From: Neoarius graeffei
Lineage: Eukaryota; Chordata; Actinopteri; Siluriformes; Ariidae
Direction: 5' to 3'
DNA: 64,000 nucleotides
Assembly: GCF_027579695.1 (NCBI RefSeq)
Contig: NC_083587.1
Span: forward strand, 49,287,021-49,351,020
The stretch's first letter is position 1. Every line of letters begins with the position of its first letter. The notes under the pieces were generated by a model. That model had not been told where the DNA came from. It saw only the letters and a program-made list of their open reading frames with translations, and ran no database searches. The position numbers were made by a program, and so were the translations under genes. Positions 48,272-59,592 of this stretch are shown here, piece after piece.

Positions 48272-49483
48272 CAGTGGAGCTTGAAAGTTTGTGAACCCTT
48301 TTTAAAATTTTCTATATTTCTGCATCAGTATGACCGAAAACTATGGAATCAATTTTGTGCCAAAATGTTCATACAATACTTTTGAAATATCAAACAAAAA
48401 CGATAAATCAAAATTCAAAAAAAAATTTTTAAAAAGTCAGTTTTTTTTTTTTAGACTGGCAAACAACAAATTATTCATATAATCGTGCAAAATATCAGTC
48501 TATTACTCTTCAGAAACCTTTTTTTTTGTTCTGCGTCTTTCTCAGTTTTGCTTGACGTAATTTATTTTGGTTGCGATTCCAGCTTTCTCGTTTGCGCTCC
48601 CTGACTTTTTGCTTGCAGTTTTGGCACAAACTTCACGTGTGGGTGGGCTGTCCAGGAATGCATTCCCATTGGGTAACTTGTGTTTGACTGACCGCTACGC
48701 TCAGCGATTTCCCCCGGAAGCTGTTGCGGCCATTTCCTACTCGGATTCTGGCGGACTGTTTGACGAGTGACTGATCCATTGACGGTAAACAAGGATCGAG
48801 TGGACTTGTGTACTACTGCAACACATACTACACATTTGTCCCGCACTTACACTTTGTTGAATTAATTCAATATCATAGTCGCCACTGAAGTCCACTCGAT
48901 CCTTGTTTACCGTCAATGGATCGGTCACTCGTCAAACAGTCCGCCAGAATCCGAGTAGGGAATGGCTGAGCGTAGCTGTCAGTCAAACACAAGTTAGCCA
49001 ATGGGAATGCATTCCTGGACAGCCCACCCACACGTGAAGTTTGTGCCAAAACTGCAAGCAAAAAGTCAGGGAGCGCAAACGAGAAAGCTGGAATCGCAAC
49101 CAAAATAAATTACATCAGACAAAACTGAGAAAGACGCGGAACAAAAATAAAAGGTTTCTGAAGAGTAATAGACTGATATTTTGCACAATTACACGGATTT
49201 GTTTGCCAGTCTAAAAAAAAAAAAATTGACTTTTTTTTTTATTTTGATTTATCGTTTTTGTTTGATATTTCAAAAGTATTGTATGGACATTTTGGCACAA
49301 AATTGATTCCATAGAAAACAAGATCAGGTTTTCACACAAGTCCTAAAAGTAGATAAAGAGAACCCAGTTAAGCAAATGCGACAAAAATATTATACTTGGT
49401 CATTTGGATCATTTTCCTCATTAAATAAATGACCAAGTGTAATATTTTGTTTAACTGGGTTCACAAACTTTCAAGCACCACTG
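48272..49483. mobile_element. Tc1/mariner-type MITE hosting a palindrome
   Basis: Starts CAGTGGAGCTTGAAAGTTTG and ends with the inverse CAAACTTTCAAGCACCACTG; TA on both sides (48270-48271, 49484-49485). Its own right half includes GAACCCAGTTAAGCAAATG inverted against the far end. Confidence 0.85.
48342..49313. mobile_element. 972-bp palindromic (foldback) element
   Basis: TATGGAATCAATTTTGTGCC starts it and the inverse ends it; the arms of about 450 bp are near-identical over their length, centred near 48850. GAAAAC flanks it (48336-48341, 49314-49319). The same frame, MVAIPAFSFALPDFLLAVLA, is readable in both arms on opposite strands but has no known homology to me. Confidence 0.85.
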
Positions 49484-49896
49484 TACGTGTACCGTTCCAC
49501 CCCTAGCACTCGCTAGTCAGTGCTAAGTTAGAAAACGGATCTCATTAGCTAGCTAGCAAACGATTGGTTACAACTGTCACTAATGGCATTGACTGTAGTT
49601 TGGGACAGGAAAGTAAATGAACAGATAAAGAAACTTGTCCTGTTGTTGAAGCTACAAAAGTATAAAAGGTACAAGGTTAACTTGGTTTGATTAGTTTGGT
49701 TTGGTTAGTTTAGCCACACACGGAGCATCCACAAACAAGGTTGTTGCTAATTATTTCTTTTAACTCCTCGCTGTGATCGGAGAGACGTTCCAAGCTGGAA
49801 CTTGAACGATATTAACCCCTGTGATAAAATTACAAAATGAATTTATACAACACTGCAGAGAAAGTATGTTATATAATTTAGGATTATAGGAAATGG

Positions 49897-50268
49897 GGCG
49901 GCACGGTGGCGTAGTGGTTAGCGCTGTCGCCTCACAGCAAGAAGGTCCGGGTTCGAGCCCCGTGGCCGGCGAGGGCCTTTCTGTGCGGAGTTTGCATGTT
50001 CTCCCCGTGTCCGCGTGGGTTTCCTCCGGGTGCTCCGGTTTCCCCCACAGTCCAAAGACATGCAGGTTAGGTTAACTGGTGACTCTAAATTGACCGTAGG
50101 TGTGAATGTGAGTGTGAATGGTTGTCTGTGTCTGTGTGTCAGCCCTGTGATGACCTGGCGACTTGTCCAGGGTGTACCCCGCCTTTCGCCCGTAGTCAGC
50201 TGGGATAGGCTCCAGCTTGCCTGCGACCCTGTAGAACAGGATAAAGCGGCTAGAGATAATGAGATGAG
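49897..50268 (+). mobile_element. V-SINE/Mermaid-type SINE
   Basis: Full-length; 14-bp TSD ATTATAGGAAATGG (49883-49896, 50269-50282). Confidence 0.94.
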
Positions 50269-50334
50269 ATTATAGGAAATGGTGCACGCTATTGCAAACC
50301 GTTTCTCGATAATCACCTCGAGCGACTCGGCAAA

Positions 50335-50449
50335 ATGGCGGCCGATCACGTCGCTACCGTAATTGAGGAAGAATTACAAGTTATGAAAGAAAATGCTGTT
50401 CCGAAAAGCACTAAAGATGCTACGAAGTTTGCTCGAGAATTATTCAAAG
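50335..50449 (+). pseudogene. possible Crypton-like first exon
   Basis: ATG at 50335 opens MAADHVATVIEEELQVMKEN, then VPKSTKDATKFARELF and a donor GTAAAG at 50450. ENAVPKSTKDATKF resembles the N-terminus of fish proteins with a DUF3504/tyrosine-recombinase-like domain (Crypton-derived). No downstream exon with the recombinase is recognised. Confidence 0.3.
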
Positions 50450-52057
50450 GTAAAGTGGAGTTGTGATTTTATTTTTATTGATTTCAAAACAAGGCATTTT
50501 CTGTGACTCGGCAGAGATAAGTGACGCAAGTCTGCGCCACGCCGCGTCTTTATTACATTTGCGTGCCGCTTTTGAAGTTTGAATTTTTTTTTTTTTTAAA
50601 TGTTCACTTGCGTATTTATACTAAAACAGTTATCTGCCTCAGGCTCAGTGAATAATAACCGAGACGAAGTTGTTAATTGTTAAATAATTACGTGGTTAAG
50701 CATGTACAGTAGCTTGTGGCCAGTCTCGAGCTTTTACTGGATCGTACTACTAGGTCCAGATTTCCCTGAAAAAGGAAATGCTACATCAGCGTTCACAGGA
50801 AAATATGGAGTGAGTGAGTGGAAAAACAGTCGTTGCAGCATGTATTTTTAGATATGAAGACCTGATTTTTACAGTGCATCTTTGGGTCATTAAAGGGAAA
50901 AAAATCTTCAAAGCATTACCATGAATTTGCTGATACCTGCAGATCCACTGGTTTAATACTTTTTTGCACAAGATTTGTGCCAGATATAGCCATTATTTGT
51001 TGAGTTTCCCAAAACTCGGTGGTCCCCTGAGATGGTAAACCAGCACTTTAGAGGCTCGGATACTGTTCTGAACCTCACTCCTGGTTCTGCTTAAAATAAG
51101 GTGCCTTGTGTAACCCATCGAGAATGGAACGAGCAGCCAGCATTCACTGGTGTTTTTCTCTCTCGTAGCAATGTCATGCGGCACGTTGTTCATCCAGGAC
51201 TGGATATTTAATCATGCCATCATGTGTTTTTGGTTATAAATTTTAACGCACTCAGATGCTCGGACAATGATGTGTTGACTTGTAAGTGGAATCAGGTAGG
51301 GTGTAATTAGTTTCAGTAGCTCATTGAGGTTATGTTGTGACAGAAGCCCCAGCTGCGTCTTTGACCTCTTTCCCAGCCTGAGAGCTCACGCTGCTCCCTC
51401 GGGTCAGAGTCGTGGCTTATTTAGTCAATGAGCCACCCTCATGCCTCATCAACCCTCATCTCTCCACCCTGGTATGAGCTCTCTCTCTCTCTCTCTCTCT
51501 CTCGGCTTCTGTCTTTGTCTCTCTCGCGTGTTCACAGGGAGGCAAATCACTCGGTTATAAAGGACACACCTTGCCTTAATTTCAGTTGAATTTCCATTAA
51601 AGTAGCACGGTTAAGCATGTAAACACAGTAAAAATGGCCTCGTAAAGCAAAAACAAAGAATCCACTTTCATTAAGCAATTAATTTTGTTTCAGGGTTATC
51701 AAGGTAAACTGGTTTAACTGTTTAAGTCTGGTGAGAACCAAGAAAATGTTAAGGCGGGTCTCGTTTTCCTGAAAAACCAAGATGGAAAATGCTTTGCAAA
51801 ATATGTCCTCTTGTTTATATTTGCAGGGTTCTAACTAGACCTTTTTAGCGTATCAGGCCGATACGCAACGTTTCCTTACTGCTATGCCCACAGTATTGCT
51901 GACACGACTGTAAAAAGTTGTCGCTACGCTAATAAGACGTGTCAATCTTGAAAATGTGGTCTCTTGTTTAATTTTCTCTTGTTATCCCTACGTGGCGGCG
52001 ACGGCGCACCACCATGCGAATGTTCTACCTTCAGACAGGCTCCATTCCCCGTCTACG
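50450..52057. other. unassigned; (CT)n at 51480-51503
   Basis: A T run (50586-50599) and a 12-unit CT microsatellite; no other recognised features. Confidence 0.5.
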
Positions 52058-52060
52058 TAA

Positions 52061-52659
52061 AGGCCAATTTATGCTGACAACCCAGTCCTCGCAGATGGCA
52101 TCGCAGACGGCGTCTGCGTAGCCCCCCCCCCCCACCTTCGCAGATGCTCTGCGCGCACCTCCCAAAAATTGTGACCACCGCAGAAGCCTCGCAGACAGCG
52201 TCGCAGACAAGAGGGCTCTGATTGGTCCACTCTACATCCGCTGTACACGCACTTCCGCTTCCCTACTTTCCCGGTTTGGTTTGTTTCCACGACCGCCATT
52301 TTTAAAAACACGAGCGAAGATGGAGCAGCATGAAGAGCGGTTGATCGAGGAAGTAAGAGTTTTTTTTATTATTTTTTTTATTTTTTATTTTTTTATTGTT
52401 GTCAAATATCATTGCATGGAAGTGAGGAAGTACGTACATCTATACGACTCCAGTTCTAGTCATTATAAGTAACCGGAGGATAAACACTCCACTAACCACA
52501 CCCACCAACTACTCCTAGCGATTTCGCGACTTCGCGCCCCCTTGTGTTGTGGCGGTGAATAACATCGCGCACGCCTATTACTCCCCGCTCAACGATAAAT
52601 TACAACTGTCTGCGAAAAGCTATTTGCGAAAGCCTTGTCGCAAGAGCATGCAGAGGCCT
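52061..52659 (+). mobile_element. PIF/Harbinger-type element with MADF remnant (copy 3)
   Basis: Reverse orientation relative to the other two copies; TAA at 52058-52060 and 52660-52662. On the plus strand from 52319 it encodes MEQHEERLIEEVR, then after a T-rich stretch VRKYVHLYDSSSSHYK. This is the start of a MADF/Myb-SANT-like domain, the DNA-binding partner protein of Harbinger transposons. Confidence 0.82.
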
Positions 52660-52662
52660 TAA

Positions 52663-55600
52663 GCGCCCAGTGCATAGCTGCTCGGGTAGTTTTTGGGAAA
52701 AAAACCCCAACAACTCATTAGTATTACCAAAAAAGAGTGACTTCCAGGGAGGCCTGCAAGCGCCAGGAAATGCACTAGAATGCATTTCTGAGCATGTAGA
52801 ACCCATGAGCTTTCAGGGGCCTAAGGCGGCCCCTGAACCCTTAGCCGTTATAACAGGTGACACTACGCTGATATTTTGGTTTAGTTAAAACCCTGATTTG
52901 CTATGTTTACATTAGCTAGCTAACATCACGTTTACCGAACCACTGCGCTCCTTCGGCCAGAATTATCAGGATGTTTGTTTTTTTGTCCCCCACTGGCCGA
53001 AAGACCCAAAAAGTGATTGTCATGGTGATGTCCGTCCGGGAAAGGGTATTCACCTTCTGAAATCAACTCCTTTCACGATTTTGGAGGAATTTCATAAAAC
53101 TTGACAGGATTCTTTTGTAAATTTTTGCGATTTCGTTCAGTTCAGTCTCATTTTACCGGCGTTACGGCCCTTGATTAGCAAACTTGTACTTTGACAATTT
53201 CATGAGGGTGTATTAAGCACTTGCAGCAAAGATGTAGTTGCCAGCGGGGAATATTATGCTCTCGGAGCACTCTTGTTTGTTTTTTTTGCGCCATCCTAGC
53301 CAAGAAAATCAAGTGTAGGGGAGGGGAGGAAGTCTCGTTTGTCGTCTCCTGTATTCTTTGGAAAAAGTCTTAGTGAAGATGGTGATGAAACAAAAGGATT
53401 TGGGTTTTTTTCTTTCATTAACTGTGGAAATTAGACTTTATTCCAGAGTCAGCATCTCAAACCGTGGCTGTCGACTGTCTTGATTTCCCCGGTTTCTTCT
53501 TTTTGATTGGAAGAAGAGGAAGTTGCCTCCTTTTGTTCTTATTTTTTAGTGGGTCAGCAAGGTTCAAGTCCAAGCAGCTCAAGTCTTCTGATTTAATGCG
53601 TTTCCGCGAGAGTCAAATCTCACAAAGCAAGCAGCAAGCTGATAAAACCAGTATTCACTGCTTTGAAAAGGACTGCATTCGTCTGGATGTGGTTTTATAG
53701 CTCTGTGTTGCCACGACAACACAGCCCAGAAACCCAAACCCTGATTCGTCTGTGCTGGAGTTACCAGCGAGTTAATTTTAGAGCTTGTGAATCCTTCAGC
53801 GATCATCTCAAAAAAAAAAAAAATCTTACGAATGAATGAATGGAAGTTCCTGATTGACCTTTCGACATCACGCAAATAAATGATGCTGACTGGACTCACC
53901 GTTTTTGGGTCGCACATTTCTGTCACATCATACATTTTCCATTCGCACCTACATGGTAGCATCTGAAGTGCGAGCCGCTCCTATAGAAACAGCTGCTTTG
54001 AACTTGTGCCCGCATCACGCGGTGCCAGCACAAGTGCTCTCGGAGTGGCATCATTCCTGAAGTCACCCCCACCCTTCACAGCAACCACATCATCCAGCTA
54101 CTTGGCCAAAAAACACACACTTGTTTTCTCATGTTTATTTCCCTTCCCTTAGTCACATGAAGATGGACTCTCTCGCATACGCACCTTGTCCAGCTCTTTG
54201 CTGAGTGAATTTCTTTCACTCTATTTCTTTGCTTTTCTGTATTTTCCCTCCACCCTCCTCTTTCCCTCGCTTTTTCTTCTCTGCTCTCATGTAGCCCCAG
54301 CTGGGTTGGCGTGCTTAGTATGCTGCCCATGACTCTCTGTCTTTCCTGCCCCTCCACAGAAAGCAGGACAGGGTGTTTAGCAGTGGGGGGAATGTGGGGG
54401 TGGGATGTGGCACTGTGGGAGCACAGTTTCCAAGAGACCCTCATCCGGAATGCTCGTGCTAAGTTTGACCCTGTAAAAGTCTAACCTCGGTGGCTCTGAT
54501 TAGTCGCCTCCCACTTCCCTGTTAAGCTTTGCGACTCGCAGCCAATGATCCGCACGGCCTTACGCAACGGCTAGCGAGGGTTTTTTGTTTGCACAAGCCA
54601 TGGATCAGAATGTAGTGATGACCATGAGATGTTTGGAGATGTATCTATAATATCAGTGGTACATCCTTGAATGAGGGCCTTCAGGAAATTGGGGGGATGG
54701 GTGGGTTCCTGAAGGAAGAGGCTTGGGGAAATATCAAGCAGAGGGAGGGAAGGTTCCCAGGGCTTTCAGAAGCCATGGGTGAATGGGAAGGCCAAGGTCT
54801 GCTTTGTTCCACGGAAGGTCGAAGGCCTTTGGAAAGCTGTGGGATGAAGCAGAACGTTTACAAGACCTCATGAAAGAGACTAATGTCTGGATCAGTGTCG
54901 GCAGAACATGGATCAGTGGTGAAAATTTTTATTTATTTATGATCTCTTAAGGTACATGTAGTTTAGACAACTGATGTTCAGGTCCCCCCCCAAAAACCAC
55001 TTTATTTTTCAAGAGGATATTCACTGCTTTAATGATTCTTGGGAAAGGACATTATTCTGAGATAAAGAATGACAAGCTACTTCTCGCGTTTGAAAATTAC
55101 CCCACGAGAGCTGGATAGAACCCAAGTGATTGAGACTCCAGGATCTAGGGCCCGACAGTGGGTCTCGAGCAGTTTTGGGGGTTCTTAGGAGTTTGGGTTT
55201 GAGTTCTTCAGCAATTACATTCTGATCAGAGCCTTAACCATCAAGCTAGCATTACTCTGGTAGTACCACTACCACTGACAAGCTACTTCTCACCTCTTCT
55301 GGAGTGCTTTGGCTAAGATTATACAGAACTTGGCATCTCATAAGCTCGTCAACATTTTGCCCCACTCGCATGCTCCCGCAGTGCTCCCACGACGCACCAT
55401 TCACAGTTCACTCTTTCTGCACTGTCATTTATTTCATTCACTTTATTGTGGCCTCAACTATGATTGAGGGGTGGAGGGTTGGGGGAGAGCAGAGGCACAT
55501 GAAAAGACTCAACACTGTCTTTGAACCAGTTCTTCCACCCTGGAGATTAGGAAACGGGGGAAGAACCAAACTTGGAGAAAGATGGAGGGGTTGTTTCTTG

Positions 55601-56150
55601 CCCTCTTGTCTTCCAAGACAGCAGGAAGAATCAAGGGTGAAATCATAAATTTATTAGCTAGCCCACCGGGCAAATGAAAACAACTTGAGTGTGCTTGTCC
55701 AGGTCCGTGTTTTGGTTGCCCAGAAACCTAATTGACTCATCTAAAGAATGGCGCTAACATAATAAGGTGTAACAAGTTAGCTCATTTAAGTGCATTAATA
55801 CAGACTAGAAGTAACAAACGTGTATATAATTGTCCTCCTCGAACAAAGTTGATAAAATGGATGGTTCCAGTTCTAAAATCTGATTGGCTGAGCCATGTTT
55901 GAAGCCATTGTACAATCCTTGATGTATACCCATGATCGCATCAGGGTTCTCCAGAAAACCTGAAGTAGCCAGCTTAAAAAAAAAAAAAAAAGTAGGCAGT
56001 TAATGCTAATGTACTAATGCTAGAGGGGTCTGGGGGCATGCCCTCCAAGAGAACTTTAAAATTTACATGCCTTCTGGTGCATTCTCATCGAACAAATGAT
56101 GAACCATTTCCCTGTAAAATACTTGCAAAAGACGTCTGAAATTTCCTTCC
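52663..56150. other. intergenic/intronic, nothing recognised
   Basis: Only short homopolymer runs (for example 53810-53822 and 55977-55991). Several short frames lack recognisable domains or paired splice signals. Confidence 0.45.
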
Positions 56151-56155
56151 AGATA

Positions 56156-57069
56156 TGCATCAGTTGCCCCCTAAAAATGAAAAGTTCCTCCGATCATGAT
56201 GCATTTTTGTTTTTATGTTCCTTTTGGTAAGAAAACACACTGGGTGAAATATTTTGACAAAATTCAAAAGTTTAATGGTGGCACCAGGAGCTCAAAGTTT
56301 TGGAAAAAGCTGCTATTTTATGACAAAATTTCGATCACTTTTTTCATGAAACATTATGGCACCTTATAGAGTATACCAAATATCTTAGATACTGTAGACA
56401 GTATGTCTAGAATGTCTAAAAATATTTGGAGGTTTATTTTAGGGTGTCACTAGCATTATCTATCAATGTTATAACCCTGGTTTTAAGCTTGCCGCCTATA
56501 GCCTCGGTCACAACCGGCCGTACGTGCTCCTGCGGCCGGTCTACGTGCAAAAAACCGCAAGAAACGCACGGAGGGCGCGCGTGTGACGCGCTGATTTTCG
56601 AGCCGTAGACTGGCCGCAGACCGGCCGCAGAGGTTCTTTGTCATGTCAAACAAACTCTATGGGCGCTTACGTTTTTTTCAGGTTGCAAGACAAACTTGCG
56701 GCCAATGCGCGTCTTTCTCCATGAACAAAAAAAACGCAGCGATTTGGGAAACGCCAAAAATCGCACGGCTAAAAAAAATCGTACGTCCGGTTGTGACCTA
56801 GGCTTATGCATATGCTAGCCCCTATTAAATGCAAATGTTCTTAACATGATCTCTGGGTCACAAGAAATCAATAAATGGAGTCCAACATTGTGATTCAAAC
56901 CTTACGCGAAAACATAAAATAAGCGTTTTTTGGCAAAAAATGAACCTCATGGTGCCACCATTAGACTTTTGAATATGGTCAAAAAATTTTACAGGATGTC
57001 TTTATTGGTGAAAAGGAACACCCAAACAAAAATGCATCAGATTTTATGAAATTGAGGGCAACTGATGCA
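56156..57069. mobile_element. TIR element with ~120-bp inverted ends
   Basis: TGCATCAGTTGCCC on the left recurs inverted at the right, followed on both sides by GATGCATTTTTGTTT and TAATGGTGGCACC. It hosts the MITE at 56500. No TSD is certain and no gene is seen. Confidence 0.7.
56500..56804. mobile_element. PIF/Harbinger-like MITE (second family, copy 2)
   Basis: Starts AGCCTCGGTCACAACCGG and ends CCGGTTGTGACCTAGGCT; TAT at 56497-56499 and 56805-56807. Confidence 0.82.
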
Positions 57070-57497
57070 CCCTAATGTGCTTGGCTTTCTCAGTTCCCCT
57101 TTGTAGTACGCTGCCTGGCTCTGTAACATAACTACATAGGCTGTGGTGTGGTCCAGCTCAGCCAATCAGAGCACGAGAATCGATCAACAAATAGAGCGTC
57201 ACTTCCGGTCATGACCCGAATTGAAGACAATTTTGTGTTGAAATAATTGGATTTGCAGCAAATTATGGGCAGCGGAGATGATCTAAACGGCTTGAACAAT
57301 GAAAGGCAAATTTTTATTTTCTTCTGGGATCGAGTAGCCAGTACAGACTGTCTGTGTAGGCGGAGAAAACCGCTGGTCGCCAGCGCTTGTAGACATCTCT
57401 GGTGCATCCAAATACATTAGGCTAATTCTGGATATTTTGCTTTAAGCTAGTTTTAAACCAATTAAACAGTTTTCTAATGCGTAGTGGACAAGACATG

Positions 57498-57834
57498 TCA
57501 TCTCATTATCTCTAGCTGCTTTATCCTGTTCTACAGGGTCGCAGGCAAGCTGGAGCCTATCCCAGCTGACTATGGGTGAAAGGCGGGGTACACCAGTCGC
57601 CAGGTCATCACAGGGCTGACGCATAGACACAGACAACCATTCACACTCACATTCACACCTACGGTCAATTTAGAGTCACCAGTTAACCTAACCTGCATGT
57701 CTTTGGACTGTGGGGGAAACCGGAGCACCCGGAGGAAACCCACGCGGACACAGGGAGAACATGCAAACTCCACACAGAAAGGCCCTCGCCGGCTACGGGG
57801 CTCGAACCCGGACCTTCTACACCACCGTGCCGCC
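57498..57834 (-). mobile_element. V-SINE/Mermaid-type SINE, partial head and tail deletions
   Basis: 14-bp TSD GTGGACAAGACATG (57484-57497, 57835-57848). The head lacks the A-box segment, so this copy should be transcriptionally dead. Confidence 0.92.
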
Positions 57835-58019
57835 GTGGACAAGACATGGTTTTCAAAATCTCAGAAATCCTGTGCTGCTCGCAACATCTCCAAATTGCAG
57901 AACTGTACTGTTTTGTCAGTGTTTCGACATTTCTGCGTCTTCCTGATTTGTGAAAAGACAGTCTGTGATCTGTGCACTCGAAGGAATTCCCCGAGAAAAT
58001 GTCCTGCTGTCTGCCTTAT

Positions 58020-58170
58020 CGTGACCCGGCCAGTGTGTGTAGTGCAGCAGGCGGTGGCCGGATCGTGACCCGGCTGATGTGTGTAGTGCCGCAGGCGGTG
58101 GGAATCGGAATGAGTAGTGCATATTGTAGTTACAGCATCAAGGTGTGTCACACCACTGTGAAGCGCATGA
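58020..58170. repeat. tandem duplication; unfilled paralog of an ISL2EU-like target
   Basis: GTGACCCGGC...TGTGTGTAGTGC...GCAGGCGGTGG occurs twice. From about 58077 it matches the flanks of the 24976-26018 element without the insertion. Confidence 0.6.
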
Positions 58171-58698
58171 AGTTAAATTTTTACCGGCGCACTAACTACA
58201 GCCTTAAGTTAATTAACATACCAAATGAAAACATGTTTTGTGAAAGTCAAGAAGGATCAGGTGTTTTTCTTTCATTTTACAGTTCTTACACCTTCTCCTT
58301 TGTCCACTCTTGGTAGTGTTTAGTTCTTTTACTTCTGACTCGGTCTTGTGAACACCTTAAAGTGCATATCACGGGTAAATTCAGGAGCAAGATGAATGTA
58401 ATTCTCTTATTTTATATTAAACTTTGGTCAAATATCTGTCACGTTTTGCATTCTCTGCAATTTTTTTTTTTTTACCTTGCGCAATACCAGAAAAATTCAG
58501 CTGAAATCAAGCCATTTGAGGCGAATTGGTCCGCCTCTGAAAAAACTGGGCATTTGGATTTCCCGGGAAACATTGATTTTCGTGACGTCACGTGCGGGAC
58601 GCCTCCTTCTGAATCCTACGTCAGCGCTGGTTTGTTTATGAGAAAACGACCTGGTGGTTTTCTGCACATTTCTTCAACGTTATCACGTAATTATTAAA

Positions 58699-58870
58699 AT
58701 GGTTAACAGATGTATCGTAGGAGGGTGTAGCAACACCAATCATGATGGGATTAGTACTCATCGTTTCCCAAAAGACCGGACAATGAGAGAGAAACGGGAG
58801 CGCTTGGTCTACACAGGCTGTGCACTGAAACCGTGCAAAGCTCGCGCAGCCTGCTGGCACTTCTGTAGAT
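58699..58870 (+). pseudogene. THAP-domain N-terminus
   Basis: MVNRCIVGGCSNTNHDGIST then HRFPKD and a run of charged residues. C-x4-C and the F-P pair are THAP landmarks. It ends in a stop without the second half of the domain. Confidence 0.6.
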
Positions 58871-58997
58871 AACATCACGAATCTGGCTCCAGACTCCCTC
58901 GGGATTTTTCCAGATGCGTTTTATTTTATTTTTTTCTGCTGTAGACAGATGGCCTTGTGCAAAATTACCCTTCTGGATGAGTGTGTAAAGGGACATA

Positions 58998-59543
58998 CCG
59001 TATTTTCTGGACTATAAGCCGCTACTTTTTTCCTAGGTTTTGAACCATGCGGCTTATACAAAGGTGCGGCTATTCTGTGGATTTTTCTTCCACCGCTAGG
59101 GGCGCTCTAACCGGAAGTAGAATCAAAAATAAGAGAGACGAAAAATCAATGCAAAGAAGAATTAGCAGATCTTTAGCAGATAGAACACGCACGACAAATT
59201 ACTAACTGGTAATTATTTTCAAATCCAGCGAAGATGATTAAAGTGACTTGTGGTTTCAAACACAGGAGAAATGAAGGTAAATAAATACCGGTTATTTTCT
59301 CTTGGTTCTGTTCCGTTTTAATCAGCGAAGTTGCTGCCGTGTTAAAAGGCACTGTTCGGAAAGAATCTGTTCAGGTACATACATGTACATTTACAGTACA
59401 AAATCGTTCTGTACATGCAGTAAATATCTAATTTTTCAACATGGATATCTGCGGCTTATAGCCCGGTGCGGCTTGTATATCTTTTTAAAAATAGAGCGGA
59501 TGCGGCTTATATACAGGTGCGCTCTATAGTCCAGAAAATACGG
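58998..59543. mobile_element. TA-flanked MITE (CCGTATTTTCTGG ends)
   Basis: CCGTATTTTCTGGACTATA and the inverse, with TA at 58996-58997 and 59544-59545. Inner GCGGCTTATA motifs repeat near both ends. A type widespread in vertebrates. Confidence 0.82.
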
Positions 59544-59592
59544 TACTTTTCATCTAAAAAAATACGAAATTGGTCCAGAATATGCACTTTAA

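Larger units (their letters stand above)
46262..49510 (-). mobile_element. hAT-type element, internally deleted, with nested insertions
   Basis: Inverted ends CTAGGGATTTAACGGTAC and GTACCGTTCCACCCCTAG; the minus strand carries hAT protein motifs (47698-48190). Nested in it are a TIR MITE (46519-47624) with a SINE and a Tc1 MITE (48272-49483) with a palindrome. A clean 8-bp TSD is not seen. Confidence 0.65.
58361..59588 (+). mobile_element. Kolobok-like TTAA element with THAP remnant
   Basis: Ends AGTGCATAT and the inverse ATATGCACT, flanked by TTAA (58357-58360, 59589-59592). Contains a THAP-coding start at 58699. TTAA plus THAP suggests Kolobok; piggyBac shares TTAA but not THAP. Hosts another MITE. 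Confidence 0.7.

Noticed and set aside
48567..49103. Two similar frames (MVAIPAFSFALP...) as a gene pair
   Set aside because: They are the two arms of one palindrome; no homology, codon pattern or promoter supports genes.
54667..54873. 68-residue Gly/Glu-rich frame
   Set aside because: No domain, no splice signals, no support beyond an open frame.
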